Positions 1 to 13,118 of a stretch of DNA of 64,000 bases are shown here, piece after piece (the first letter of the stretch is position 1; each line of letters begins with the position of its first letter). Under the pieces are notes generated by a model. It saw nothing but the letters and a program-made list of their open reading frames with translations, was not told the DNA's origin and did not search any database. The stretch is from Rhabdornis inornatus (lineage: Eukaryota > Chordata > Aves > Passeriformes > Rhabdornithidae), in NCBI GenBank assembly GCA_013397075.1, contig VWZS01006021.1, forward strand, positions 124,001-188,000, read 5' to 3'. The position numbers and the translations under genes were made by a program.

Positions 1-446
1 AGCATCAGCTAGCATGAAATTACATTCAGGATTAATATTAAAAAATCCAGACAGGTACAATATACAAAGTTTTTAACATATATTTTGTATAACATGAGTT
101 TGGAATTTCTGGTAATTTCAACAGAGTGCTTATCTGAACTAATCAGAAAAGACAGTGTGGGTCCATGTAAGGAACTATAAATCTAATTAATTGCAAGATG
201 ATGCTATCATTGGAAAACACAAACAATAACAAAATCATAATGAATGTAATTTTGTGTTAGTAGAGGAGCAATTACATGCTGATTTTTTTAAGGCAGCAAA
301 CTTACTGTGATGATATTGATTTCTTACATTTTTTCTCCTACCTATACAGAACTAATGAATACATAAGCTTCTTAACATATTAGCTACTCTTACTCAAAGT
401 TTACCTATTGTTTAAAATCCTTTCAGTTTTATTGAAGTTCACTTAC
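1..446 (-). other. 5' part of intron 1 of the minus-strand gene
   Basis: This is sequence downstream of the GTAAGT donor (446-441) on the minus strand, running to the window edge. It is AT-rich with no stop-free segment bounded by splice signals that I could support. No acceptor or second exon is apparent, so intron 1 is longer than 446 bp. Confidence 0.5.
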
Positions 447-527
447 CTGAAAAGTATAAAACCGGGTCCCATTAGGAGGATGCACTTTAGGAGAGGCAGA
501 GACAGTGTTCATATCCGAGAATATCAT
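447..527 (-). CDS. First coding exon of an unidentified minus-strand gene (partial, continues off the left edge)
   Basis: Read on the minus strand, the ATG at 527-525 opens 27 codons (81 bp) that run without a stop into CAG|GTAAGT, a perfect 5' splice-donor consensus, with the intron starting at 446. The peptide begins MIFSDMNTVSAS and ends RFYTFQ, and the exon leaves in phase 0. An in-frame TGA lies three codons upstream of the ATG. No other ATG occurs between the predicted start site and this one, and -3 is a purine (GAAATG), so the start is well supported. A second in-frame ATG is codon 6. The peptide has no signal sequence or membrane segment and contains one N-x-T sequon (NGT). It looks like the polar N-terminus of a cytosolic or multi-pass protein. 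I do not recognise the family. The call rests on exon grammar and the matched promoter, because the following exons lie outside the window. Confidence 0.62.
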
Positions 528-579
528 TTCTGGTCACACACAATACAATCCACAGAGAGCTACAGATGCAGAGCACAGT
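528..579 (-). other. Predicted 5' UTR of the minus-strand gene
   Basis: This is the interval from the start site predicted from the TATA box (a CA dinucleotide with A at 579, about 29 nt downstream of the first T of the TATA box) to the base before the ATG at 527. It is about 52 nt long, contains no upstream ATG, and carries the in-frame TGA just before the start codon. The exact start site is inferred from spacing only. Confidence 0.45.
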
Positions 580-599
580 GCTAAGCTCGGAGACAAATC

Positions 600-626
600 C
601 TTTTATACATTTAGGAAGGCAATTGG
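600..626 (-). promoter_or_regulatory. Core promoter: TATA box with upstream CCAAT box
   Basis: On the minus strand, TATAAAAG occupies 607-600 and a CCAAT pentamer occupies 626-622. The TATA box is about 80 bp upstream of the ATG and places transcription start near 579. Strong TATA promoters of this kind usually drive tissue-restricted genes, which fits the lack of a CpG island here. Just upstream (about 644-663) is a CCATC...GATGG inverted repeat containing an E-box (CAGATG). Confidence 0.6.
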
Positions 627-3600
627 ACAAAATTCCGTCTGCCCCATCCGTTCAGATGGACAGTGACAGTGCTTTGAATTCCTCACTCCTGGGTCTGTGA
701 GCTAAACTGTAAGGTCATTGCTCCCTGACCTCTAGCTCAGCTAGTCTGTTGTAATATGCACGATGTACAAAAATTAGAAATGCCAAAGAAAAGAGAGCCA
801 GAATCTACAGTACATGGAGCTTGTGCAGAATCTGGCAATGCTTTGGACCTGCCCATCTGTTCTCAGTGATAATCACCTCCCTCCACCACAGCCTTGCAAA
901 GTGATTATGCTAAGCATCCCAGTTAACCAATAAAACACAGTTTCATTTCAAGCAAGCATGCACAGTGAAAAACAGAGGACCTCTTCTGACTAACCTGAAG
1001 CATGCCTCGTGTTCAGTTTATGGCTGTATTTGATAACGACAGTTTTATCATTTCAGTTGATGACAGCTATGTTAACATATAAAACTTGCTTTAAATAATA
1101 CAAATGTGGCTTTTTTATCATTTTGACTGTCTTGTCTAGAAAAAAAACAGAAACTGTGTATTCCCCTCCAAATTAGTATTTTTTACATTTCTTAATTTTT
1201 GGTGCTACTACTGGGGAGAAATAAATATTTGTGAGACTGTTTACAGAGCTATAGTCAGTTTAAATATAATACACATTATAAGCTTCTCTTTCGTCACTTT
1301 TTTCTAATTATTTTTTCTCATCTTCAGTCCGAATCCCTCTTGAAGAAAGGTTTACCTAACATTGCTAAGACTAAGGTTGTAATTTCATTCTGAGCCTTAC
1401 TGTGCTTAGCAAAGCTATAGACCTACAGCTTAATTCATTAGCTATACACAAGATGTTTTAAAGAAGTTATTTTTAAAGCTTGATAACACTTGTGAACGCT
1501 TGCACCAGACATTCAAAAATCATTCATCACATCTTTTCTTCAAACACAGATAATTTTAACTACATGAAGATGATAAAGCAATATTTGAAGAACTTGACAC
1601 CTTTCAGCAACAAAAAATTAGTGGTCAATTTACAAAACTTGAAAAGTAGGGTTACAGAAAAACATAAAATTGTAAAGTGGTTGCAAAACTAACTTTGCAT
1701 ATTCTGTCAAGCACTTTGTATTTTATTCACAAGGTTTAAAAGAGACAAAAAACCACTTAAGAAATAGTACTTTCAAAAGGAACTTGTTAAAATTCTAAAA
1801 GCCTGGTGAGTTGCCAGGCTGCCTATGTTTTTCATTCTGTCTTATCTTAATGCTTTTAGCAATAGGAGATACTGCAGCTTCTAAAGTAAAATGACTATGA
1901 AAGGAGTTGGAAAAGACACAGAGATGTTTCTCTGTTTAAATGTGCATGTCAGAGTGGTGCATACTGCAATAATATTTTGAAAGCCAAACAGAAAAAATCT
2001 TCTCAGATCCTACTCATATCTAGCAATTTTTTATAATTACCATGATATGGCTTCTATAACATTTACAGAATCAAAGCAAAACTACTGTCTGGAACATTTT
2101 CTTAAGACCTAGATTTGAGATTACAGTGTAATCCCCTCTTTGATTTCTCTTCCAGAAGATCTAAATGCTTGTATTAGCAAAGAGGCCCCTCAACTGGTCA
2201 AATGAAAGATATCAGTTTGTTCATAATCTGAGTAGAGGACCTTTTATTATAAGCTGATACTCTCTTCTTTATAATATACCTACCAAACACATGCTATTTC
2301 TCCACAGTGCAATGAATAAAGTTTATTTTATGGTCATTTAAAATGCTTTGCCCTGGAAAAAGAAGGAAGTTTACATCAGAGTTTCCTCACCAAATGCATA
2401 ATTTGAAGAATTCATGTGCAAAATCCCATGTACATTCCTCCAATAGACAAGTACTTTCACTACTCAGTAACTGTACCTATTAGCTTGAACTTCTCTTGCT
2501 TCAACTTTTGTAACTTTTAATCCTTTTTTCTACCAGGGATATAGAAAACACAGTTAATTTTCTCATAATGGCATGTGCTAAATCTTAAGGTTGCAAACTC
2601 ACAGTTAAACCCAACAGCTCGAGTCACAGTTACAATAATGCCTTTCATGATCATAACACTACTGCTATATTTAGACTTGCTCGTTCCCTATTTGTTCCTC
2701 TAGGACTGCACATCTTTTAGTTGTAGCCTTCCATTGGGAACTCTTACTGGGATAACTTGGCTGCCTGTTACTTGAAAAATGCTTTTCAAAATGCTGTCCT
2801 TGGATCCTCCCTTTGAGTTTTGGCTCTCCTGCCTAGGTGAAGAAATTTGCAGTTAAAAAACCTACCACCAATGCCACCACAAAAAAAAAAAGCAACAGCC
2901 TGCATTTCAGTTCAAATAAACATATGTCCCTATCTAATCAGTATAAATCTGGAGAGAAGGCATAGCATTGTAACTGTTCTAACTCTCCACTAACTTCCAC
3001 CTTGTGAGGAAAGGTAATGACTATGAATTTTCTTCTATCTCACTGAAGCACAGGCAACATCATATTCTTGTAAGATCCTCATGGAAACAGAATGTTATTT
3101 TGGTGTAACACTCAAAATAGATTGGAAACATTTGTTTACAACAGCTTTTTCTGGAAAATATTAAACTAACCTCCTTCAGGAAGTGGTTAGAGCACAGGTA
3201 AATTCAGTAAAGCATGAACTGATGCATGGCAGAATGAGTGTTCATGATTATGGAAAGGGTCACATTTCAGAAAAGCCAGCAGCCCCAAAGCTGGGATTAA
3301 GCAATCTCCTCGGAACAGGAGGAGCTGGAACCAGGTCTCCCATGTCTAATTGAATGCAACAACGACTAAGGAGGGTATCAAGCAACATGAACTGAAGAGA
3401 GCACAAAATGGAACTGAAGGAAACTGGAGACCCAACAGGACAAACAGAGAAACATACCTGAAGTCCATGACTACAGCTCGGTGGTAGAAGTACTTACAGT
3501 GGATGCAATCCCCATTAAAACATTTGCTCCCATGAATCTTCCAACTAATGATTTAATTATTCCATAAACTGAGACTTGTAGTGGAGGGAAAAAAAATCTC

Positions 3601-6600
3601 CAACATGAAAAGAAAAATGTCTACATGTTTAAAAGTATGAGATATGGCAATGCTTCTGAGATGGCTTTATTTCCAGTTACTTTTGAATGTATGAGTTCTC
3701 AAACACTGAATCTGTATTATATGAATGATGTTGAGCTTTATGTTTTACTTAGATACTACTCTCCAAAATTTTCAATGTGATTATTTATTAATTTTTTTTT
3801 TAAGTGGGGTTTTTACATTTAACCTACAATTTTTGACAGTAGGTAGAAAACCCAAGATATGTTATATATATCAGAGATGTAGATATATTAAAAAACCCAG
3901 TAAGTTACAAATCAAAAAGGAAGGCATACATATATATCAGATGATTATGTGAAGTACTTCGAAAATTCAGGGACACTAATACAAATCTTTCTATTTCTGA
4001 CCACAGAGACAAGATGCACTTTTCAAAATTGACAAACACACTTAGCTTTTTAATGTGCTAGTGCTTGTGATATATAGTTTCTCTCCAGAATATGTAGTGC
4101 AATATAAAGCAGATGTTTTGAATTAAGATTTAAATCACCAGCTCTTATTCAATTAGGTGAGTAATTATCCAGAAAACAGGACTTTATATCACATATTATT
4201 CTCATTTCTGTCTCTATCAAGGAAAACTATGCTAAAGAAACATGCCTTCCTCCAGGAGCAGTGTGAGTGTGTGATTTTCAGAACATTAGAGAGCTTTCAC
4301 ATTAAACCACTAGACCTTATCACTTCTACTTCACAGACTCAGAGAAACCTACTAATCTTCCAATATTGACATCACTGTACTTGAATTGATGTTTCTTTAT
4401 TATCTTCCGTTATAGACATCAAAACAGAGGGAGTATCAGATGATATGTTACTCATCTGCCTTAAAATATCCTGATTTTGCTTTAAACTGAAAAATGTTGA
4501 TGTTTAAAGAGTTCTGTTTTCCAACTATTAAGGGCTGGAAATGATGTTAAACCTTTACCACAGTTCAGAAAAAAAGATATTCAATTGCATATCAAATTTT
4601 ACTGGCAGTCTTAATGAAGTCTAACTGTGTTTTATATCCAAATTTATTTATAGTTCCTTTCAGCTTATTTAATGGGGTTCTATGCCAAAAATATTTCTTT
4701 GTTTCCCCCATCAACAAAGCAACACAAAACCAAAATCTGATTAATATATTTTAAAGAATGTATAAAACTCACACATATGAAGTTTCAGAAACTAACCATT
4801 TCCAGTTGGTAGAGCTCCCAGAAAGCAAAGTGGGAGAATTAAAGACAATGAAACATAAAACAGTTCTTGCTCCCTTTCAGGCTTCTAGTACTAACAGAAA
4901 TTCCTTATATAATTTAAAACTGGTAGAAATAGATCAGCTTATCTTATTGATAAGTAAAGCCTGTTTTTCATCTTGTCTCACTAATTAAGAGCAACTTATC
5001 AACATTTCCATCACTAGTCTTTGTTGCTTTTGAGTATGCAAATACTCACTTGTACCAGGAAGTGTCTCACAAGAACAAGTGCTGGTACCAAGGCAGCATG
5101 AACTTATGAGCCCTATTTTAACTCTGAACATAAGGATTTGTGTAACCCTTGATGACAAGTACACTGCAGAACAAAATATCTTCTGTTAGAAGCAAAAACT
5201 ATATGTCAGAAATACTAAAGGATGTGTCCGAACAGGTTTATTCTGTATGATGGCTTCCCTTTCAATCATGAGAAAAATGACAAAGCTTTCACAGGAAGTG
5301 CAAATATGAATACAATTCATTTTTAAAGTAATCTTGCATATACTAATATATTTTACCAAATATTGTATTTATTTTAAAAAAAACAAAGTCAACATCAACT
5401 AATCAACTTCAAACTCTTAAAACCTTTTTCCTTTAAATGGCAAACGGACAATTCATTTAACTAATAGTAAATCTCTCTATGCTATGAAAGGTCAATAAAA
5501 TTAAGATCGCTCATTCAATATCTAAGCGAGTTTATGAATACAGTTGCTCATTCAGAAGAGATTTTGCATAACCTATCCAGTATGCAGTCCATAATCAACA
5601 ATTATGGATGGCAACTACAATGACACTAAGTCCAAAAGATACCATTTGATTGCTTGTGCAGGAGCAAAATTTCCCTTTCTTTTGTATTCTGGACAAGGAA
5701 TTTTTGAGCACAGCTAGTGCAGCACTGCCCTACAGTATTCTGGTCATCACAGGTGTAAAAATTAATTCTCCCACTCTGAAGACTTAACAATTAAATAGTT
5801 CTATCTCTGACTCCCTTTCCACATGGTTCAACAAAGCCAGGATAGAATATCCAAAGCACCACTCCATTTTTCTTGAAACAAATCAAGTTTCCATCACTCA
5901 ATATATAACTCGACAACCAGTAAATCAAGGTTGTACACAGAGACTAATTAGGTAATTGAAATGAACCTGATATAAACACTGGTTTTATCTATTTTTAAGT
6001 TATGTGTTGATGACAGTTACTGGCTGAGTGAATCTAAAAAAGAAACTGAATGAAAACTTAATGCTTGTATATAGAGAAGTATACTGGACTTTAAGCATAA
6101 TGTGAGAGTTGAAGGAGGAGAGGATGGCAGAGTTCTGAGAAAGTGTAGTGAAGTAAACCACAAAAACTTAAGAGATTTATCTCCGAAAGTTAACTCATAC
6201 TTGATTTGAAAAGATATTTCCTTTTCTCCACGACTCTTGGATTTCAACTGCCAAAAACACAGATACTCAGCTATATTTGCTATATATAATAGTCCTCTGC
6301 CATTCACTTTTGATGCCAGGACTACATTTCTGTTTTCTGACATACAGATTTCATGAAAAAGTCTAGATGGTCCTTGGAATCAAAGAAAATTTTTTATGTA
6401 GAATCACAGAAGTGACTGCCTTTATGAACACTTTTAACATTTCAGTCAAATCTAACATTAATGACTCAAGACCTAAACCTCCAAAGTAATGTGATCCCAG
6501 ATAGCAGAAAAGAAATAATGTAAACAGTCAGCTTGTTATTTCACTGTGTGCCATATCACTTAGGTGTCAGTTTTGTTACTTATGCCTAAAGTTGCTTATA

Positions 6601-9600
6601 TTGCAACATTATACACAGTGGTATCACAGCACTTGGCAAAATAAGAGTACTTTCTTATCAGCAAACATAGAATCTAAATCATGTACATTACTAATCTCAG
6701 TAAGTACATAAGGATCACAGTACATTAAGGATGAGTGAAATTATGAAAGAGCATAAGATGATAATCATTACCTATGTATCATCATCAGCAGAGTGGTTTT
6801 TTCTTTTTAAGTGAACATTTACATTATGTGCCTCATCCTGCAGATAAAAATAGGATGAAAGGCAATGAGGGAAAAACACAAGAAGATACAAGTTTGAGAT
6901 AATGTGTTCAGACACTACAACTTACTGTGGATAGATACCCTGTAAAACCTTATCCTCCCTTTGAAAAATACTTTTTCTTCCCAACAGTATTATTTTATTC
7001 ATTTTCATTCTGATAGTTTATTTTATACTGTAATTGTTCTGCAATCTTTACATAGAGAGGTATCCTGTTCTGAAAGTATGAAAACTGTTCAGAGAGTAAA
7101 CTACTAATGAAAATGAGTAACAGAATTTTATCTGGAAGATAAAGGCTGTTGGGAAAGCTTGTGCCAAGGCAATTGTCTTTGTTATTTATTTCCATTTCTG
7201 CTCCATCTGGAAAGTATCTTTTGTCATAATGACTGATGCAAGTTGCTAAACTGGTCCTTTGAGTAAGAACTTACAGAAATAATCAAAAGCTAAAATTCAT
7301 GACTGATTAGTCCCATACTTTGCATGGGAACTGGAAATACTCTCTCGAGTAAGGATTGTGGACATCAGCAGGCCTTTGCAAAAGGAGGTCTCTTTGTTTA
7401 CTTTCTCAATTAAAATTTCATAATTTTTCTACACTGTCGGTGAATATAGTTCTGAATGAAATGAACACGAACTTGAAAAGTAAGAATAACCAGAATAAAC
7501 CCATAAAATTACATAATCATGCCTTCTTTCACATTGTGAAAAAAACTGAAATATTACTGATGATTTAATAAAATTCCCTTAAGTAGATTTACCTGGGTAG
7601 CTTTTCTGTCCTGAAGATGTAAGAGCAACAATCCTGAATGGGACAACAACCCTTGGAATTGGAATCTGCTGAAGGACAGTCATACTTCCAAAAGCAGTGA
7701 CTAACCAAATTGTTTAATTAATGGCATCTTTCACCTAATTTTCAGGGATGCTCAGTCTCTGAATAGCCTCTCTTAAGTCACATCAGCCCTGCTGACGTAA
7801 TTTTGAGCATTTAGGCTTCACTGTTGTGCACTTAAGAGGCAAAGCACTTGGAGTGACTGAGTAAGTTTGAAAATGTCAGACCCGTTGCTCCAAATTTATT
7901 CACACAATGTAGCCTCCTAAAGACAATGTAAAATTTTATAGCTAGATACAAGCAATAAAACCTTTTATTGCCTTTTTTTTTTCTTTAAGTACATGCCACA
8001 AATCAGTAATAACATAGTAGCTTTAAAAGACCTCAAGATTGCTATGGTTCTCATCTCTTCATTGTCATACTACAGCCTTATAAGTGGTCATGGTAGAAAG
8101 CAGAAAGAGTCTCTTCTAAAAATCTTATCTGTGCTTGTTCTTAATGACTTGACATCATTTTCCCTTCTAAAAGTGCAGTGGCAGTATTTGTGTACTGATA
8201 CTGTCTAAAATCATCTTTCCAGAAGAGAAGAGGTACGGGATTATAAAACAAAACAGTCAATACTATCCTGAGGGCAAATGGCTGTTCCTCATCTTGACTC
8301 AGCACACTTTCATTTCCCCTTACAAACTATTATAAAAATATAGAATGATCCAGCAACTGCATAGCTATATTAAGTAGAAGAAAATGTTGCATTTTTCTGT
8401 GAAAAAAAACATGATATACAAATACAGCTGAAAGACACTTTCCCAGTGCTAGAAAATGTGAATTCTGTTGAACTAAATAATTTTTTTTATTTTTTAGTTA
8501 GTTCACAATTCAGATTTGGGCAATCATAGAATATGCTATGCTGATTAATGTGGGTTTAATGTTGATTTTCAGTTACCCTATTTATCCTCCTGGAAATTCT
8601 AAAAGGAAAGTCAACAGACAACAGTATAAAGCCACCATTTTTCCAATCTTCAGGCTGAATAGTTTCAAAACTTGCTAAACCCCCAAAAAAGAACTTTCTA
8701 TGTCTTAATCATCACAATAGTCACCTTTTTGCTTTATTAAATATGCTTTGGAAAAAAATAAAGTAGGATAGGATATTAAGTAAGACAGTATTTCTAAGAC
8801 ATAGAAAAAGTAAAAGTATTATCTATTTCCTTTCTGCATTCAGTCAGATGCAGGAAGTCAGGATGACTTCAATATTTATCATGCAAGTGACTAAGCAGCA
8901 TTATTCACAATTCATCTTGCCATGCATCTAAAAAGTGCCATGAACTTATAAGCAGTGGAATGTTTGTGTTCTTAACATTCTTATGGCTTAATCTGTATCT
9001 CAAGGTAGAAAACTGATACGAAGATGGATTGATAATCAACAAATGTGTGTGCCAATATTAAATGAAGATAGAACTGTTATTATTGAGGACCACAGTCTAA
9101 AAACCTACACTTGGACAGTAAAAATAGCTACTTGACAAAAGCATAAAAATGTAGTGAAACTTAAATTAAACTTTGATACTGACAGGGTACTGCTCTCATC
9201 TAACAAAACCTTGTCCCTTCTATATGGGAGCAGACAACTATTACCTGGTGTTCTGCAGTCACAGCTCGTTTTTAAAATGCTGAAAGCTTAGTGGTAAGAC
9301 TAAAGTTTCTAGATCAAAAGAAGAAAATTATTCATGGACAGAGAATCTCAGGTGGAATGAGAGCAGATGGAAAGCTGGGAATTATGTGCCTGCTATTGAG
9401 CAAGGACATTGAAATCTCCTTGCCAGGGGAAGGTAGCTTTTGCATTTCTTTCTTTCATGGAAGAAATGAACCTTGGCATCTTCTGGTGGGCTTTATTTGC
9501 AGTGGAAGTGTCTATGTCTCTTGTGTGCTACCACAGGCTCCCTTTACAGTCAATAAAGACAGGCACTTTCAAGGGGCACTGTTTCTGACCTATTTTAGAT

Positions 9601-12529
9601 GTCTATTTTAGTTTGAGATGAATCACACTACAGAGGTGGGAGGCAGTAAAGACAGAAATGCCTAAGCTCTAGATATCTGAAGCTAGGTGCAGTGAATCCT
9701 ACCCTAGGAGCCTGAACTGAATGTTAAACAAGTTATCAAAACATGACGAGGAGATATTATAATCAATGACAAAACCCTCACCACTGATTAAGTACACCTG
9801 AGGGAAAATAACTATCAGAAATCCTTATTTCTATAACTATGTGAAACAAAACCAAAACCACACAAACCCCAAAAATGGCTTTTCCTACTTTCCTGAAACA
9901 AATTATGTGAAAAGCAACATCTGCAGTGACAAATTCACAGTCACATCCAGATTAAATCTACTGCTATAATCACAGGGAAGATTAACAGCCCAGACTAAGA
10001 TACAAAAGACTATGGAGAATGGCAAAATGAACTGCAAAATTATTTATGTTTTAATGAAGGATGTAATGTGACACAAACAAGTTAAATCACATTTACAAGG
10101 TTAAATAATAAGGCCAGGTAGTTCCTAATTCTTAGTACTATATCTGTACTTATTTCACCTTCACTGCAGAATGAACACATTTCTTATGAACATTCAACAG
10201 ATATTATAGACATTTACTACAATTCAAAGCTCAGATTTTTTTTTAGAACTTCACAGAATTTCACATATTTCATGCAAATTCATGCAGCAGCTTTAAATTT
10301 TGATTAGTGTCAAGTAGTGGTAATGTTAATTAGTATGTCTTAAAGTTGCACAGAAAATCTTAAAAAACCCCACAGGTATATTGAACTTAAAATGTATACA
10401 AAATATATGCACATGTGGTAAATGGAATAGTAAAACTATAATATTTGCCAAGTGTAGAAAATTCTCCTAGCATTAGTGCATTAAGAATTGTCTTTTGAAG
10501 AAAAAGAATGGTACTAAAAAACAGCCAACTACAGGTTTAACCTGCATTGTCCGTGTAAAGGTTTAGCCCTTTCCTTAGTCTGATGATCTTATATTATCAG
10601 CAACACCTTATAGGAAAGATGGCCATAGGAAAAATGATATATCGTCTTTCCTCTTCACCTACTGGCCTCTCTTCTCTACAGAAAATAAATAGATTTATTT
10701 TTAGTGTGGCTCCTCTACAGAAGTTACATTTTACATAAATACATCCTGGTTTCTTTCATCTTTAGCTAAACAATTCTAATCCTGACAGCCTCTTCACTTA
10801 AAAATTTCTTCTTAGCCCTGATCATTTTCGCTATCTGTGTCTACATCTCCAGATAGCAGTTTACCATGATGGAATATATCTTGTTCCTTCTCTGCACAGC
10901 CAGATGGAAATCAAAAGGAAACATTTTATCTTACTCCTACTCCTGTCCATTTACCAAGACTCCAAACCTTCTAGCTGATGCATGGAAAGCAGCACTGAAA
11001 TTGCAGTTAAGTGTGGTTTCCTAAGATTGAACAACATTGCACCTCAGAATAAACAGGTGGCATACAAACTAGACCAGCACAAATTAGACCAGCACAAATA
11101 CAATTCTAACTCAAAGTTTTCAGACACTGACCAAGAAAGGTATTTTATTAAGTAGCAGAATGGTTTTCAATATTTTCACAGTCTGTTTAAGTGAAAAGAT
11201 TAAGATGACCATGGACGTGATTTGACAGAGAAACAAAATAGAACAGTTGGGAAAATAAATCACAGATTAAATTAAAATAAAACTTGTGATTTTATTTTTT
11301 AAAAATTCTGATGATTTATTCACAATTATCTGCCCATTATATACACTCCACCTCTTAATATCTGAATGGATGAATTTGGTTTATGTGCAAATTAACCAAG
11401 ATATTTTATTGCTTCATGTGTCTTTAAACTGTTCACATATTAAGATAAGCAGTGAATTCTTAATTTGCTTTACAAGAATCTTCGAAAATGTTTCCCAATT
11501 TCTGAAATTTTATTTTTGCAATTAATAGGTCTGAAAGGTAATATAGTAAAAGGTTATTGGAGTACAAAATGCTAACTTTGCAACACTGAGTGCTATACTT
11601 AAATTTAAAGGGACACGTTTGATCAAGTTCCATGGTTAAAAACATTCCTTTTCATGAGGGCTAAAAAATTAGCTTTTATATTACCAGCAACTTAAAACAC
11701 ACACAAATCTCTTTCCTGGGTACCCTTTCAAATAACTCCTTTTTTAGTTAACTTGTTTATTGCTTCAGTTTAGATGAAGATCATCCTCTCAAGCAATCCC
11801 ATCCCAAACATTACTGTGTTTCGCTGTTACTGCCCATTTCTAGAGTTGCAATTAATGGAGCAAGAAAGAGGCAGGCACAATGTGTCAAAGCTAAAACAGG
11901 AGAGGTAACAGAGTTGGCATGGAGGCTGTGACCTCATTAGAGGGAAATGGAAAGCTATATTTATAGGAGTAAACTAAATGTGCTTGGGAAAGTTCCCAAT
12001 TGTTGTGGCCAACTGGCACAGTAGAGTACACAAATATGTTAGTCAACACTGATGTGTCCAAAGAACCTGCATGCAAACTGCTTATTGGGAATGGTCCCTA
12101 CAACAGTCCTATTCCCACACCATAATTAGTAATTGCCTGGAAAAAGTATAAATTAGTGTGAATGAAAAGTGTGTCAGAGTCTGAGCCAACAGATTACTAC
12201 TACAGATGATTGTGTTTGACCATCCAGGAACATTTCCCAGTAGTATTTGATTTACTTGCATATAAATAGGCTAAGCCTTTCCAGAAGGTTTAAAGTTAGG
12301 AAACACAGTAAAATTTTTATGCATTTTCAGTCTTGCTGTTGAAAATCATTTGGTGTTTAGGGAAATTAGAGATAGGATATGAATGATCAATACCAACCAT
12401 TTGTAAAACTTCAGTCAAGACAAATCAGACTGGATGCATTTTTGGCTGAAGAACACAACACTACATTTAGGAAAAGAATGCAGATTGGTACCATGGATAA
12501 TGGTTACTTTTCTTTTCACTCAGTTATCC
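627..12529. other. AT-rich upstream DNA, no gene or recognisable transposon
   Basis: This is the proximal upstream region of the left-edge promoter. The open frames here (for example 6017-6343 minus, 108 codons; 9291-9611 plus, 106 codons) show no recognisable domain and no splice or promoter context, so I treat them as chance. An inverted CCAAT beside a GTTAAC half-site at about 900-935 could be an upstream element, but this is speculative. Short A/T tracts (for example A11 near 2880) and one 15-bp tandem duplication (listed separately) are the only repeats seen. Confidence 0.6.
11070..11099. repeat. Perfect 15-bp tandem duplication
   Basis: TAGACCAGCACAAAT occurs twice head to tail (11070-11084 and 11085-11099) with no mismatch. 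It is probably a recent replication-slippage duplication and could be polymorphic in copy number. Confidence 0.9.
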
Positions 12530-13118
12530 CTAGCTGTTAATGTTGAAGGCCACTGCCTTTTGTCCTTTTGCTGTTTGCCTGGGAGAAGAGACTGATCCCT
12601 ACCTGGCTACAACCTCCTTTCAGCTGGTTGGAGAGAGGGACAAGGTTTCTCCTGAGCCTCCTTTTCTCCAGGCTAAACCACCCCAGCTCCCTCAGCCACT
12701 TTTTGTAAGTCTTGTGCTCTAGACCCTTCACCAGCCTTGTTGTCAATATCTCAACACACTCCAGCACCTCAATATCATTCTTTTAGTGAGGGGCCCAAAA
12801 CTGAACACGGAATTCATGGTGCAGCCTCTCCAGTTTTGGGTACAGGGGGATGCACTTCCCTAATCTTGCTGGCCACACTGTTGCTGATCCAGGCCAGGAT
12901 GCCATTGGCCATCTTGGGCACCTGGGCACACACTGGCTCATGTTCAGCCACTGTCACCAGCAGCCCCAGCTCCTTTTCCCCTGGGCCACTTTCCAGCCAC
13001 TGTGTCCCCAGCCTGCAGCACTGCCTGGGGTTGTTGTGACCCAACGGCAGGACCCAGCACTTGGCTTTGTTGAAACTCATGCAACTGGCCTTGACCCATC
13101 AATACAGCCTGTCCAAGT
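12530..13118 (-). mobile_element. CR1 LINE fragment, C-terminal ORF2 region, lacking both ends
   Basis: The minus strand encodes recognisable CR1 ORF2 C-terminal sequence in two frames. One (12814-13080) has the FNKAKC...LHLGHNNPRQC-like block followed by QVPKMANGILAWI and NSVASK. The next (12537-12767) has LVKGLEHK...LRELG.FSLEKRRLR and KGGCSQVGISLFSQ. The change of frame between them marks at least one indel, so it is a dead copy. The element begins inside ORF2 (5' truncation, usual for CR1). It stops around 12530 without reaching the CR1 3' terminus, which is unusual because CR1 inserts by copying from its 3' end. This implies later loss of the 3' end or an unrecognisably decayed tail. Confidence 0.9.

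Noticed and set aside
3450..3480. Minus-strand splice-donor-like GACTTCAG|GTATGT as part of another exon
   Set aside because: The donor match is isolated. The preceding sequence shows no acceptor, promoter or convincing reading frame.
6017..6343. 108-codon minus-strand open frame
   Set aside because: No recognisable domain, low-complexity serine/leucine runs and no promoter or splice context. This is expected by chance in 64 kb.
9291..9611. 106-codon plus-strand open frame
   Set aside because: The sequence matches nothing I know and lacks splice or promoter signals. Treated as chance.
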